Source of the DNA: an uncultured Bacteroidota bacterium
GTDB lineage: Bacteria > Bacteroidota > Bacteroidia > 2-12-FULL-35-15
Direction of reading: 5' to 3'
Assembly: GCA_903926385.1 (NCBI GenBank)
Contig: CAIYIS010000048.1
Span: forward strand, 62,001 to 126,000
DNA length: 64,000 nt
The position numbers and the translations under genes were made by a program. This document shows, one piece after another, positions 28,882 through 39,219 of this stretch (the first letter of the stretch is position 1; each line of letters begins with the position of its first letter). The notes beneath the pieces are model-generated. The model ran no database searches. It worked only from the letters and a program-made list of their open reading frames with translations, and was not told where the DNA came from.

Positions 28882-30816
28882 ATGATTAAAATTACATTAC
28901 CCGATGGTTCTGTGCGCGAATACGCTAAAGGAACCTCTTCTATGCAAGTCGCACAGTCCATTTCTGAGGGCCTTGCCCGAAACGTTTTATCTGCAAAAGT
29001 AAACGGAGAAGTATGGGATGCCAACCGACCAATCAATCAAGACTCGTCTGTGGTATTGCTTACCATGAACGATGTAGATGGTAAATCTACTTTCTGGCAC
29101 TCTTCTGCTCACCTTATGGCCGAAGCCTTAGAAGCCATTTATCCTGGAACAAAATTCGGAATCGGGCCTCCTATCGAAAATGGTTTTTATTACGATATCG
29201 ACTTAGGTGGTAAATCCATTTCTCAAGAAGATTTTGCTGCTATCGAAGAAAAAATGATGACACTTGCTCGTCAAAACAATCCTTTCGTTCGCAAAGAAGT
29301 ATCAAAGGCTGATGCCATAACATATTTCACCGAAAAAAATGATGAGTACAAACTCGACCTTATCGAAGGTTTGCAGGACGGACAAATTACATTTTACGAA
29401 GTAGGTAATTTCACCGATTTATGTCGTGGGCCTCACATCCCGAACACCGGTTATATAAAAGCCATTAAACTAATGAATGTGGCAGGTGCATACTGGCGCG
29501 GTGACGAAAAAAACAAAATGCTTACCCGTATTTATGCCATCACTTTTACCAAACAAAAAGACTTAACCGATTACTTGGTTCTTTTGGAAGAAGCCAAAAA
29601 ACGCGACCATCGTAAGCTTGGAAAAGAACTGGAACTGTTTGCGTTTTCCGAAAAAGTAGGAATGGGATTACCTTTGTGGTTGCCTAAAGGAACTGCTTTG
29701 CGCGAACGATTGGTTCAGTTTTTACAAAAAGCTCAGATTAAAGATGGGTATATGCCGGTGGCAACTCCTCACATAGGGAACAAAAATTTATACATCACTT
29801 CCGGACATTACGAAAAATATGGTGCCGATTCTTTTCAGCCCATCCGCACTCCTCACGAAGGCGAAGAGTTTTTCTTAAAACCGATGAACTGCCCTCACCA
29901 CTGCGAAATTTATAAGGTTTCTCCGAAATCGTATAAAGATTTGCCGGTGCGTTATTCCGAATTTGGTACAGTATATCGTTACGAGCAAGCTGGCGAGTTG
30001 CATGGCTTAACTCGCGTACGTGGCTTTACACAGGATGATGCTCACTTATTTTGTCGTCCCGACCAGGTAAAAGAAGAATTTTGTAAAGTGATTGATTTGG
30101 TGCTGTATGTTTTCAAAGCACTCGATTTTCACGATTTCACCGCACAGATATCCTTGCGCGACCCCGAAAACAAAACAAAATACATTGGTTCTGACGAAAA
30201 CTGGGCTCTTGCCGAAAGTGCTATTATCGAATCGGCAAAAGAAAAAGGTTTAAACACCGTTGTAGAATTGGGCGAAGCAGCCTTTTATGGCCCTAAGCTT
30301 GATTTTATGGTAAAAGATGCCATTGGCCGTAAATGGCAATTGGGAACCATTCAGGTAGATTATAACTTGCCGGAGCGTTTCGAACTCGAATATACCGGAA
30401 GCGACAATCAAAAACACCGCCCTGTTATGATTCACCGAGCTCCTTTTGGTTCGCTCGAGCGTTTTGTGGCTGTTTTAATCGAACATTGTGCCGGCAAATT
30501 CCCGTTATGGCTCACTCCTGAGCAGTTTGCCATACTACCCATAAGCGAAAAATATAACGATTATGCAAAAAAAGTGTTGGAATTGCTAAAAAATTACGAT
30601 ATTCGCGGCCTTGTTGATGACAGGAACGAGAAAATAGGCAAAAAAATACGCGACACAGAATTACAGAAAGTGCCGTATATGCTGATAGTTGGGGAGAAAG
30701 AAGAAGCCGAAAACAAGGTTTCTGTTCGTAAACAAGGCGATGGAGATTTAGGTAGTTTTGCTATCGATGATTTTGTAAAATTGATTCAAACTGAAATCGA
30801 AAATCGTTTCAAATAA
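28882..30816 (+). CDS. thrS: Threonine--tRNA ligase (start at MIKITLPDG)
   Basis: TGS domain plus [36 protein letters not shown]; upstream extension lies over the promoter. Confidence 0.97.
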   Translation: MIKITLPDGSVREYAKGTSSMQVAQSISEGLARNVLSAKVNGEVWDANRPINQDSSVVLLTMNDVDGKSTFWHSSAHLMAEALEAIYPGTKFGIGPPIENGFYYDIDLGGKSISQEDFAAIEEKMMTLARQNNPFVRKEVSKADAITYFTEKNDEYKLDLIEGLQDGQITFYEVGNFTDLCRGPHIPNTGYIKAIKLMNVAGAYWRGDEKNKMLTRIYAITFTKQKDLTDYLVLLEEAKKRDHRKLGKELELFAFSEKVGMGLPLWLPKGTALRERLVQFLQKAQIKDGYMPVATPHIGNKNLYITSGHYEKYGADSFQPIRTPHEGEEFFLKPMNCPHHCEIYKVSPKSYKDLPVRYSEFGTVYRYEQAGELHGLTRVRGFTQDDAHLFCRPDQVKEEFCKVIDLVLYVFKALDFHDFTAQISLRDPENKTKYIGSDENWALAESAIIESAKEKGLNTVVELGEAAFYGPKLDFMVKDAIGRKWQLGTIQVDYNLPERFELEYTGSDNQKHRPVMIHRAPFGSLERFVAVLIEHCAGKFPLWLTPEQFAILPISEKYNDYAKKVLELLKNYDIRGLVDDRNEKIGKKIRDTELQKVPYMLIVGEKEEAENKVSVRKQGDGDLGSFAIDDFVKLIQTEIENRFK

Positions 30817-30867
30817 AAAATAAAGAAAGAACAAACAGAGTATTAACTAATATAGGAGGATCAACAA

Positions 30868-31491
30868 ATAGCAGCACCGATTAACATCAACAGCAATAGC
30901 TCTAACGAGTCTATCAACAAGCCGGTAACACCGGCCGGACCACCTCCCGACAGACGTTTTGGAAAAGGCGGACAACGGAGAAAAGAAGATTTGCACAACA
31001 TCAATGAGCGCATCAGAGCTAAAGAAGTGCGTGTGGTGGGCGAAGGAATAGAAACAGGGGTGTATCCTATTGCTAAAGCTTTAGAGATTGCCAAAGAGGC
31101 AGGTCTTGATTTGGTAGAAATATCGCCTACAGCCGAGCCACCCGTTTGTAAAGTTGTTGATTATAAAAAGTTTTTATACGATCAAAAAAAGAAACAAAAA
31201 GAACTAAAGGCTAAAGCTGCTAAAACAGTTATTAAAGAAATACGATTCGGGCCGCAAACCGATGACCACGATTTTCAATTTAAAAAAAATCACGCCATCA
31301 AGTTTTTACAAGATGGATGTAAGGTAAAAGCTTTCGTGTTTTTTAAAGGTCGTTCGATAGTGTTTAAAGAACAAGGCGAAATTCTTTTACTTCGTTTTGT
31401 TAACGAACTCGAAGAATACGGTAAACCGGAACAAATGCCATTGCTCGAAGGTAAAAAAATGATAATGGTAATAGCTCCAAAACGAAAATAA
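30868..31491 (+). CDS. infC: Translation initiation factor IF-3, probable AUA start
   Basis: IF-3 core [60 protein letters not shown]; in frame upstream ATA GCA GCA CCG ATT AAC preceded by AGGAGGA; in-frame stop TAG at 30853. Confidence 0.9.
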   Translation: MAAPININSNSSNESINKPVTPAGPPPDRRFGKGGQRRKEDLHNINERIRAKEVRVVGEGIETGVYPIAKALEIAKEAGLDLVEISPTAEPPVCKVVDYKKFLYDQKKKQKELKAKAAKTVIKEIRFGPQTDDHDFQFKKNHAIKFLQDGCKVKAFVFFKGRSIVFKEQGEILLLRFVNELEEYGKPEQMPLLEGKKMIMVIAPKRK

Positions 31492-31537
31492 GAACAGATA
31501 GTAAACAGTAAATAATAACAATAAATAATTAGAAAAA

Positions 31538-31738
31538 ATGCCGAAAATGAAAACCATGTCAGGGGCTAAGAAGCGATTCAAAGTTACCGGAACAGGAAAA
31601 GTAAAAAGAAAACATGCTTTTAAAAGTCACATTCTGACCAAAAAAACTACTAAAGCTAAACGTGCATTATCTCACTCAGGATTGGTGGATAAAACGGATA
31701 TGCCAAGAGTAAAAGCAATGCTTACTATTGGTAAATAA
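31538..31738 (+). CDS. rpmI: 50S ribosomal protein L35
   Basis: [37 protein letters not shown]. Confidence 0.97.
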   Translation: MPKMKTMSGAKKRFKVTGTGKVKRKHAFKSHILTKKTTKAKRALSHSGLVDKTDMPRVKAMLTIGK

Positions 31739-31869
31739 TTAGCCTCACAGCTAATCAGCCAGTAAACAAATTAAAAAAGACAGTTCAATTAAATTAGTAT
31801 AAACCAGGATTTCAGTAATAAGATTCTTTTAAACTGTAAGAACGCTGAAACCAAAAACCAAAAAATAAA

Positions 31870-32214
31870 ATGCCTAGATCGGTTAACTCGGTGGCTTCAA
31901 GAGCCAGAAGAAAAAAAGTCCTCAAACAAACTAAAGGTTATTGGGGTGCAAGAGCAAATGTTCACACAATTGCCAAAAATGTATTAGAAAAAGGTTTAAC
32001 TTACGCTTACCGCGACCGTAAAACCAAAAAACGTAATTTCCGTGCTATCTGGATTCAGCGTATCAACGCTGGTGTTCGTCCTTACGGATTATCTTACTCT
32101 CAGTTTATGGGTAAAGTACATACCAACAACATTAACTTAAATCGTAAAGTTTTGGCGGACTTAGCTATGAACAATCCTGATGCTTTTAAAGCTATTGTGG
32201 AGAGTTTAAAATAG
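31870..32214 (+). CDS. rplT: 50S ribosomal protein L20
   Basis: [51 protein letters not shown]. Confidence 0.98.
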   Translation: MPRSVNSVASRARRKKVLKQTKGYWGARANVHTIAKNVLEKGLTYAYRDRKTKKRNFRAIWIQRINAGVRPYGLSYSQFMGKVHTNNINLNRKVLADLAMNNPDAFKAIVESLK

Positions 32215-32240
32215 AAACAAATTAAATGCTACGACACTTA

Positions 32241-32276
32241 ATCCTGTCTTGATTCGATTCAAGACAGGATTTTTTG
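32241..32276 (+). terminator. Terminator of thrS-infC-rpmI-rplT
   Basis: ATCCTGTCTTGA-TTCGAT-TCAAGACAGGATTTTTT. Confidence 0.9.
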
Positions 32277-32390
32277 TTTTAAGAGAGGGGAGGATTTGGG
32301 ATTGGGGGTTAGGATTGATGATTGGTGATTGGTGATTGAGGATTGGGTGAAAAAGAAGCCTCTCCTAGAAAAAAAGAAGTAAAAAAAGCT

Positions 32391-32684
32391 CGTCTTGAAA
32401 TGAAAAAAGTAAGTCTTGAAGTGGAAAAAGGGAGTCTTGAAGTGAAAAAAGTGCGTCTTGAAGTGGTAAAAGTATATCACGAAGTGGAAAATGGGAGGCT
32501 TGAAATGGACAAAGGGAGGCTTGGAATGGACAAATGGAGTCTTGAAATGAACAAATGGAGGCTTGAAATGAACAAAGTGAGGCTTGAAGTGGAAAAAGTA
32601 AGTCTTGAAATGAACAAAGGGAGGCTTGAAATGGAAAAAGGGAGGCTTGGAATGAACAAAGGGAGTGTTGAAATGAACAAAGGT
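32391..32684. repeat. 21-bp tandem array 3 (14 units)
   Basis: AGTCTTGAAGTGGAAAAAGGG / AGGCTTGAAATGAACAAAGGG-type units at exact 21-bp spacing. Confidence 0.97.
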
Positions 32685-32816
32685 TGATGAGAAGCGAGGG
32701 GGCGATGCAGTAGAAGGCCCTTTTACAGGGAGTTAGAAAAAAACCTAATTTTAGAGGTGAAATTTGGGGGATTTTGAATGAAAAACTTTACGATATACGA
32801 ATAGTAGGAATTTACA

Positions 32817-32846
32817 TGAAAAAAGCCCCGCAAATTGCGAGGCTCC
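32817..32846 (-). terminator. Terminator downstream of cyanophycinase
   Basis: On the minus strand AGCCTCGCAA-T-TTGCGGGGCTTTTTT. Confidence 0.65.
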
Positions 32847-32905
32847 ATTCCATAATTTTTATTATTCACCAATCAACTGTCACCAATCAACAATCCTAAG
32901 TGGTG

Positions 32906-33766
32906 TTAAACCGTTTGTCTGGCGTAAAACTTCCGTTCTTTCAGATAATACATATTACCTTTTTCCATAACATGCACAATAAGGTTTTCAATCGAAATAG
33001 GCGCTCCATCTTCAATATCGGCAATGTTAGAGTGACGAATACTGTGTCCGTCAAAAATCAAAATCAATCCCGAACCAATTGCTTCCATTTTATTTCCTTC
33101 GGTTACCAACACACCTGTATCTTCTCCCAAACCTATTCCTATACAACCCGGATTAGCGGCCACAGCCTGTGCCAATCGGCCAAATCGGCCACGTGTTACA
33201 AAATGCGAATCGATAATTACATCTTTCATAAACGCCAGCCCTGTAGTAATTTTAACTTCACCTTTAAGCAATGCACCTGTGCTGCTTCCCTGATAAATCA
33301 TGGTATTGCTCATAGCCATGGCTCCTGCGCTGGTTCCGGCAATCACAAAATTTTCGTTTTGGTATCTGTCGTGAATAATTTCCAGAAACTCTGTGCCTCC
33401 GAAAATCATTGTCAACCTAAGTTGATTACCTCCCGTAAACATTACTCCATCCGCCTTTTTTATTCTTTCCAAATATTCCGGATTTAGGGCATCTTCTCTG
33501 TTTTTAATGTGAATTACACCTATGTTTTTACATCCCAGTTTTCCGAATGCATGGATATAATTTTCTCCAACTTCTTCTGGTATTTGCGATGCTGTGGTAA
33601 TAACTTCTACCAACGAATCGTTGCCTTTCATTTCCGAAAGTATGCGTTTTAAAATTCCGAATTCGAAAAAATGCAAATGCGCTTTCGGTTCAAAGTTGGG
33701 CTCTATGCCTGTGCCTTTATCTTCGCTTCCCCCTACTGATATTAATTTTCCTTTAGGAATATCCAT
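32906..33766 (-). CDS. cphB: Cyanophycinase
   Basis: PKGKLISVGGSEDKG; VMFTGGNQLRL; VIAGTSAGAMAMSNTMIYQG (nucleophile Ser motif); IDSHFVTRGRFGRLAQAVA; GIGLGEDTGVLV. Confidence 0.96.
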   Translation of the reverse strand: MDIPKGKLISVGGSEDKGTGIEPNFEPKAHLHFFEFGILKRILSEMKGNDSLVEVITTASQIPEEVGENYIHAFGKLGCKNIGVIHIKNREDALNPEYLERIKKADGVMFTGGNQLRLTMIFGGTEFLEIIHDRYQNENFVIAGTSAGAMAMSNTMIYQGSSTGALLKGEVKITTGLAFMKDVIIDSHFVTRGRFGRLAQAVAANPGCIGIGLGEDTGVLVTEGNKMEAIGSGLILIFDGHSIRHSNIADIEDGAPISIENLIVHVMEKGNMYYLKERKFYARQTV

Positions 33767-33926
33767 TCTGTTTTTTTATTGGTTTATGGGGCGCAAATTT
33801 AAGGGCTTTATGTGTTGTCAAAAAAATAAATATACTTTTCTATCAACAAAATCAATATAGTTATCAATTTGTTTCGGTATGTAAGATTTATTTTATTACT
33901 TTGACTAAAATTTAGACCCGAACAAA

Positions 33927-36542
33927 ATGAAGATAGTAGAGATTAAAGTAATGAGGGGCCCTAACTACTGGTCCATTCGCAGGAAGAAATTAATTGTGAT
34001 GAAGCTCGACATAGAAGAGCTGGAACACAAGTCAACCAACAAGATTGAAGGGTTTCTGGAAAATCTTCAACTTCTTTTTCCGGGAATGATGTCTCACCGT
34101 TGTTCTCCTAATGTAGAAGGTGGTTTTTTTCTGAGGGTAAAAGAAGGAACCTATATGGGCCATGTTATCGAACACATTGCTCTCGAAATTCAAACCCTGG
34201 CAGGTATGGAGTGCGGATTTGGCCGTACACGAGGCACTGGTAAAGAAGGTGTATATAATGTAGTGTTTTCGTATATGGAAGAAGCCGTGGGAACATTTGC
34301 GGCCAAAGCAGCTGTGCGCATTGCCGAAACATTGATAAAAGGAGAAAAATACGACCTCGATACAGATATTCGTGCCATGCGCGAACTGAGAGAAGATGTT
34401 CGTTTCGGGCCAAGTACTGCTTCTATTATAGATGAAGCTGTGGCCAGAGATATTCCTTTCATTCGTTTAGACGGGCAATCGCTTGTGCAATTAGGGTATG
34501 GTAAAAATCAGGTTCGTTTCAGAGCTACTATGACCAATCATACCAGTTCTATTGCTGTGGATTTGGCAAGTAATAAAGATGAAACCAAACGTTTGTTGCA
34601 TGATGCAGCCATTCCAGTGGCCAAAGGTGTTTGTATCTCTCGTGTCGAAGACCTGGATGATGCCGTTGAAAAAATAGGTTTCCCTTTAGTGTTCAAACCT
34701 CTGGATGGCAATCATGGTAAGGGGGCTTCTATCAATGTAAAAACAATGGAGGAAGCAGTAGCCGCTTACGAACATGCAAAAAAATATTCCAGAAAAATTA
34801 TTATCGAACGGTTTATTGTTGGTTACGATTTCAGGGTATTGGTCATCAATCATCAATTTATTGCTGCTGCATTGCGCGAGCCTGCTCATGTAGTAGGCGA
34901 TGGTGTTTCCACAATTGAACAATTAATCGAAACGGAAAATAAAGATCCGCGCAGAGGCTATGGTCACGAAAATGTGCTTACCGAAATAAGCATAGACCGC
35001 GAAACAACCGAACAGCTGGCCAAAGCAAATTATACCCTCGAAACGATATTGAACAAAGGCGAAAAGTGCTACCTGAAAGGAACAGCAAACCTGAGTACCG
35101 GAGGAACATCTACCGACATAACAGATATTGTGCATCCTCATAATGTGTTTATCTGCGAACGTATTTCTCGTGTTATCGGATTAGATATTTGCGGTATTGA
35201 TATTATGGCTTCTAACTTATCAGAACCACTCGAACTTACCGGTGGAGTAGTGCTCGAAGTGAATGCAGCTCCCGGATTCAGGATGCACCTTGCTCCGGCA
35301 CAAGGCTTGCCTCGCAATGTGGCTGCTCCGGTTATTGATATGTTGTATCCTAACGGAAAGTCGTGTCGTATTCCTATTATTGCGGTAACCGGCACCAACG
35401 GAAAAACCACCACCACTCGTTTGATTTCTCATATTGTAAAAAACAATGGATATAAAGTTGGGTTTACTACTTCGGATGGTATATATGTAGGAAACTCCAT
35501 GCTTACCAAAGGAGATACCACAGGGCCGGTAAGTGCTGAGTTTATTCTCAAAGACCCTACTGTGGAGTTTGCTGTGCTCGAAACAGCAAGAGGAGGAATA
35601 CTACGTGCCGGTTTGGGATTCGGAAGATGCGATGTGGCTGTGGTTACTAATATTCAAGCCGACCACATGGGACTTTCGGATATCAATACATTGGAAGAAA
35701 TGGCCAAGGTAAAAGGTGTGGTGGTGCAAGCGGTAAAACGCGATGGCTATGCTGTGCTCAATGCCGATAATCCCCACTGTGTGGCGATAGGCAAAGAAGC
35801 CGATTGCAAATTGGCCTATTTCAGTATGGACGAAAATAATCCGGTAATTGTTGAACATTGCAAAAACAGAGGCATTGCCTGTATTTATGAAAATGGTTAC
35901 ATCACCATTAAAAAAGGCGACTGGAAATTCAGAGTAGAAAAAGTTACTACCATTCCATTAACTTTCGGAGGGCGGGTTTCGTTTATGATTTATAATGTTA
36001 TGGCCGCTACTCTTGCTTCGTTTGTTTACGGTTTTACCATCGAAGACATACGTATGAGTCTCGAAACATTTATTCCATCTTCGGCTCAAACTCCCGGCCG
36101 AATGAATATTTTTGATTTTAAAGATTACAAAGTGATGATAGATTTTGCTCATAATGCCGATGGTTTTAACGGTATCAGAGAGTTTTTATCTACTGTTGAA
36201 TCGCCTTATAAAGTGGGAATAATTACGGGCACGGGCGACAGAAGAGATGACGATATTCGCGATTTAGGACGCATTTCGGCTCGTATGTTCGACCATATTA
36301 TTATTCGTCAGGATAAATTTTTGAGAGGACGACAAGCCGAAGAAATAGTGAAACTACTGGTAGAAGGGATTAAAGAAGTAAACCCTAACCAATCGTACGA
36401 ATACATACCGAAAGAAGTGGAAGCTCTGAAACATGCTTTAACACTGGCCAAACCCGGAGCATTTATTACTGCCTTGAGCGATGTGATAGATAACGCCATT
36501 GATGTGGTACAATCGTATCTGGATAAAGAAAGAGGGATGTAA
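33927..36542 (+). CDS. cphA: Cyanophycin synthetase
   Basis: ATP-grasp half (VFKPLDGNHGKGASINV, EVNAAPGFRMHLAP) fused to Mur-ligase half (AVTGTNGKTTTTRLI, TGDRRDDDIRDLG). Confidence 0.96.
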   Translation: MKIVEIKVMRGPNYWSIRRKKLIVMKLDIEELEHKSTNKIEGFLENLQLLFPGMMSHRCSPNVEGGFFLRVKEGTYMGHVIEHIALEIQTLAGMECGFGRTRGTGKEGVYNVVFSYMEEAVGTFAAKAAVRIAETLIKGEKYDLDTDIRAMRELREDVRFGPSTASIIDEAVARDIPFIRLDGQSLVQLGYGKNQVRFRATMTNHTSSIAVDLASNKDETKRLLHDAAIPVAKGVCISRVEDLDDAVEKIGFPLVFKPLDGNHGKGASINVKTMEEAVAAYEHAKKYSRKIIIERFIVGYDFRVLVINHQFIAAALREPAHVVGDGVSTIEQLIETENKDPRRGYGHENVLTEISIDRETTEQLAKANYTLETILNKGEKCYLKGTANLSTGGTSTDITDIVHPHNVFICERISRVIGLDICGIDIMASNLSEPLELTGGVVLEVNAAPGFRMHLAPAQGLPRNVAAPVIDMLYPNGKSCRIPIIAVTGTNGKTTTTRLISHIVKNNGYKVGFTTSDGIYVGNSMLTKGDTTGPVSAEFILKDPTVEFAVLETARGGILRAGLGFGRCDVAVVTNIQADHMGLSDINTLEEMAKVKGVVVQAVKRDGYAVLNADNPHCVAIGKEADCKLAYFSMDENNPVIVEHCKNRGIACIYENGYITIKKGDWKFRVEKVTTIPLTFGGRVSFMIYNVMAATLASFVYGFTIEDIRMSLETFIPSSAQTPGRMNIFDFKDYKVMIDFAHNADGFNGIREFLSTVESPYKVGIITGTGDRRDDDIRDLGRISARMFDHIIIRQDKFLRGRQAEEIVKLLVEGIKEVNPNQSYEYIPKEVEALKHALTLAKPGAFITALSDVIDNAIDVVQSYLDKERGM

Positions 36543-36564
36543 ACCTTCAAGAAGATGAAAAATT

Positions 36565-36602
36565 AAAAAGCGGGAAGTAAATTTTACTTCCCGCTTTTTT
36601 TA
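36565..36602. terminator. Bidirectional terminator between cphA and fabI
   Basis: AAAAAGCGGGAAGTAAA-ATTTTACTTCCCGCTTTTTTT. Confidence 0.9.
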
Positions 36603-36622
36603 TCAAAAAAACTGTTGAATGT

Positions 36623-37441
36623 TTATTTTCTTGGTCCCAGATTTTCCATTACATCTTTACTTGCACCGGTAGAAGAATAACCTCCATCGTGGAAAAGATT
36701 TTGCATTGTAACCATACGTGTAAGGTCCGAAAACAAAGTGATGCAGTAATCTGCGCAAGCAGCAGCCGAAGCATTTCCAAGCGGAGCAACACGGTCAGCA
36801 AAATCATAAAAATCGTCAAAGCCTTTAATACCGCTTCCTGCAGTGGTTTTGGTTGGCGATTGTGAAACGGTATTGATACGTACTTTTTTCTCTAATCCGT
36901 ATTGATATCCAAAACTACGAGCTATCGATTCGAGCATAGCTTTAATATCGGCCATGTCGGTATAAAACGGATAGGTACGTTGAGCAGCCATATACGTAAG
37001 TGCAACCACAGAGCCCCATTCGTTGATGGCATCCATTTTTTTGGCAACACTTAGCATTTTGTGTAACGACATAGCCGAAACATCAATCCCTTTCATAAAG
37101 TAGTCATAGTTGAGGTCGGTGTAAGGAATGTTTTTTCTGATATTTACACTCATTCCGATAGAATGCAAAACAAAATCAATTTTACCACCTAAAATTTCCT
37201 GAGATTTGGTAAACAAATTAGTCAAATCATCCACATTAGTTGCGTCTGCAAGTATAATTTGCGAATTGGTTTTTTCGGCTAATATATCAATATCGCCCAT
37301 TCGTTTAGCAATAGGGGCATTTGTTAAAACAAATACAGCTCCCTGTTCGTGCGCTTTTTCAGCCACTTTCCATGCAATTGAATTTTCATCCAATGCTCCG
37401 GTAATAATTCCTCGTTTTCCTTTTAGTAAATTGTATGACAT
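36623..37441 (-). CDS. fabI: Enoyl-ACP reductase (start at MSYNLLKGKRG)
   Basis: GKRGIITGALDENSIAWKVAEKAHEQGA; VLHSIGMS; YPFYTDMADIKAMLESIARSFGYQYG. Confidence 0.92.
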   Translation of the reverse strand: MSYNLLKGKRGIITGALDENSIAWKVAEKAHEQGAVFVLTNAPIAKRMGDIDILAEKTNSQIILADATNVDDLTNLFTKSQEILGGKIDFVLHSIGMSVNIRKNIPYTDLNYDYFMKGIDVSAMSLHKMLSVAKKMDAINEWGSVVALTYMAAQRTYPFYTDMADIKAMLESIARSFGYQYGLEKKVRINTVSQSPTKTTAGSGIKGFDDFYDFADRVAPLGNASAAACADYCITLFSDLTRMVTMQNLFHDGGYSSTGASKDVMENLGPRK

Positions 37442-37482
37442 AATTTTTCCTTTGTTTTGGGGATACAAATATAGTAAATTGT

Positions 37483-39138
37483 TTAAGTTCTCAGAAGTTC
37501 TTTTGCGTTACTTATTGCCGCTGCTGTTGGAGTGCCTGCACTGAGCATTTTAGCTATTTCCTGAATTCGTTCGTCTGCAGTTAGTTTTTTTACAGCACTA
37601 AATGTTTTATTGTTTTTTTCTTCTTTGTAAACAAATAAATGATTTTGACCCTTGCCTGCTATCTGCGGCAAGTGAGTAATGGTAATCACCTGCATGGCTT
37701 TTGCCATCTGGGTCATTATACTTCCTACTTTATCGGCTATTTCGCCCGATACACCCGTGTCTATCTCATCAAAAATAATGGTAGGCAACGAAGTCATTTG
37801 CGCTATCAGCGATTTGATGCATAACATCAGTCGCGATAATTCTCCACCCGAAGCCACTTTGTTTAATTCCTTAAAGTCGCTGCCTTTATTGGCTGAGAAA
37901 AGGAAATTAATTTTATCCATACCGTTTTTACCTAACGTATTTAGTTCGGTTTGCTCAATTTTTAATTGTGCATTTTGCATCGATAGAGCCGATAGGAGGG
38001 CAGCTACTTCTTTTTCTATTTTCGGAATTACTTTTTTACGGTCGGCCGATATCTTCTTAGCCTGAGTTTGCAGTGTTTTTTCTGCACCACTGAGTTCCTT
38101 TTTTACTTTTTCTATTTCTGTTTCCAACGATGAAAAATCCTGAAGTTTACTACTCAGTTCATCTTTTATGGCAATTAATTCATCAATTGTTTTTACCTGA
38201 TGTTTCTGTTCCAGTCGGTAAATTTCGTCCAGTCGGGCAGTAAGATATTCAATGCGTTTTGGGTCGAAAATTATTTCCTGTTCTTGGTTTTCCAGTTCGT
38301 TGGCTATATCTTTTAGTTCAATATATGAGCTATTAAATCTGCTTCTGAGTTCTTCAATCTCCGGTTTAAATTTAGAAATAGAAGCAATAAGTATTTTCAG
38401 TTCGTTGAGCGATGACAGAATATTTTGTTCACTTCCGTTCAATCCAAACGCGGCTTTCGAAAGATTGAGTTTTATTTCTTCTGCATTGTTAAGTGTTTCT
38501 AATTCCTGCTCTGTGAGCTGCTGTTCGTCCGATTTAAGTCGGGCTTCTTCCAGTTCGTCAAACTGAAATTGAAAATAATCCAATTCTTTTTTTGCCTGAA
38601 TTTCTTTTTCAGTCAACTCGGTTAATTTTTTTTCGAGCAGTTTGAATTGTTTAAAATTGCCTTCATATTCATTCAGCAAATCATCGTGTGCAGCAAATGC
38701 ATCAATCACCGACAACTGAAATTCGCTACCGTTAAGCGATAGTGTTTCGTGCTGAGAATGGATGTCTATTAAGTAAGCAGTCAGTTCTTTTAATTGAGCC
38801 AGGGTAACAGGTGTGTCGTTAATAAATGCTCTCGATTTTCCTTCCGGATTTATTTCTCTTCTTAATGTAGTGGTGTTTTCGTAATCCAGTTCATGCTCAT
38901 CAAAAAAATCTTTTAATGCGTAACCTTTGATATTAAACGTTACTTCGACAATGCATTTTTTTGTTTTATCCAGCAATGTTTGCGCATCCGAACGACTTCC
39001 GGCAATAAGAGCCAGAGCACCCAGTAATATTGATTTTCCTGCTCCTGTTTCACCGGTAATAATAGTTAAACCATTCGAAAAATCAATTTCGAGTTTGTCT
39101 ATTAATGCGTAATTCTGAACGGATAAATGATTGAGCAT
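37483..39138 (-). CDS. recN: DNA repair protein RecN
   Basis: MLNHLSVQNYALIDKLEIDFSNGLTIITGETGAGKSILLGAL; SGGELSRLMLCIKSL; IIFDEIDTGVSGEIADKVG; ITHLPQIAG. Confidence 0.97.
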   Translation of the reverse strand: MLNHLSVQNYALIDKLEIDFSNGLTIITGETGAGKSILLGALALIAGSRSDAQTLLDKTKKCIVEVTFNIKGYALKDFFDEHELDYENTTTLRREINPEGKSRAFINDTPVTLAQLKELTAYLIDIHSQHETLSLNGSEFQLSVIDAFAAHDDLLNEYEGNFKQFKLLEKKLTELTEKEIQAKKELDYFQFQFDELEEARLKSDEQQLTEQELETLNNAEEIKLNLSKAAFGLNGSEQNILSSLNELKILIASISKFKPEIEELRSRFNSSYIELKDIANELENQEQEIIFDPKRIEYLTARLDEIYRLEQKHQVKTIDELIAIKDELSSKLQDFSSLETEIEKVKKELSGAEKTLQTQAKKISADRKKVIPKIEKEVAALLSALSMQNAQLKIEQTELNTLGKNGMDKINFLFSANKGSDFKELNKVASGGELSRLMLCIKSLIAQMTSLPTIIFDEIDTGVSGEIADKVGSIMTQMAKAMQVITITHLPQIAGKGQNHLFVYKEEKNNKTFSAVKKLTADERIQEIAKMLSAGTPTAAAISNAKELLRT

Positions 39139-39219
39139 AGTTCCTGTTTTCTGAGTCGCTAAATTAAATATTTAACAGGCTGTGATGAATGAAGTGATAT
39201 GAAAAAGTTACGAACTGAA

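Noticed and set aside
32343-32687. 114-aa heptad-repeat protein over array 3
   Set aside because: Best explained by the 21-bp DNA repeat; no convincing coiled-coil a/d pattern.
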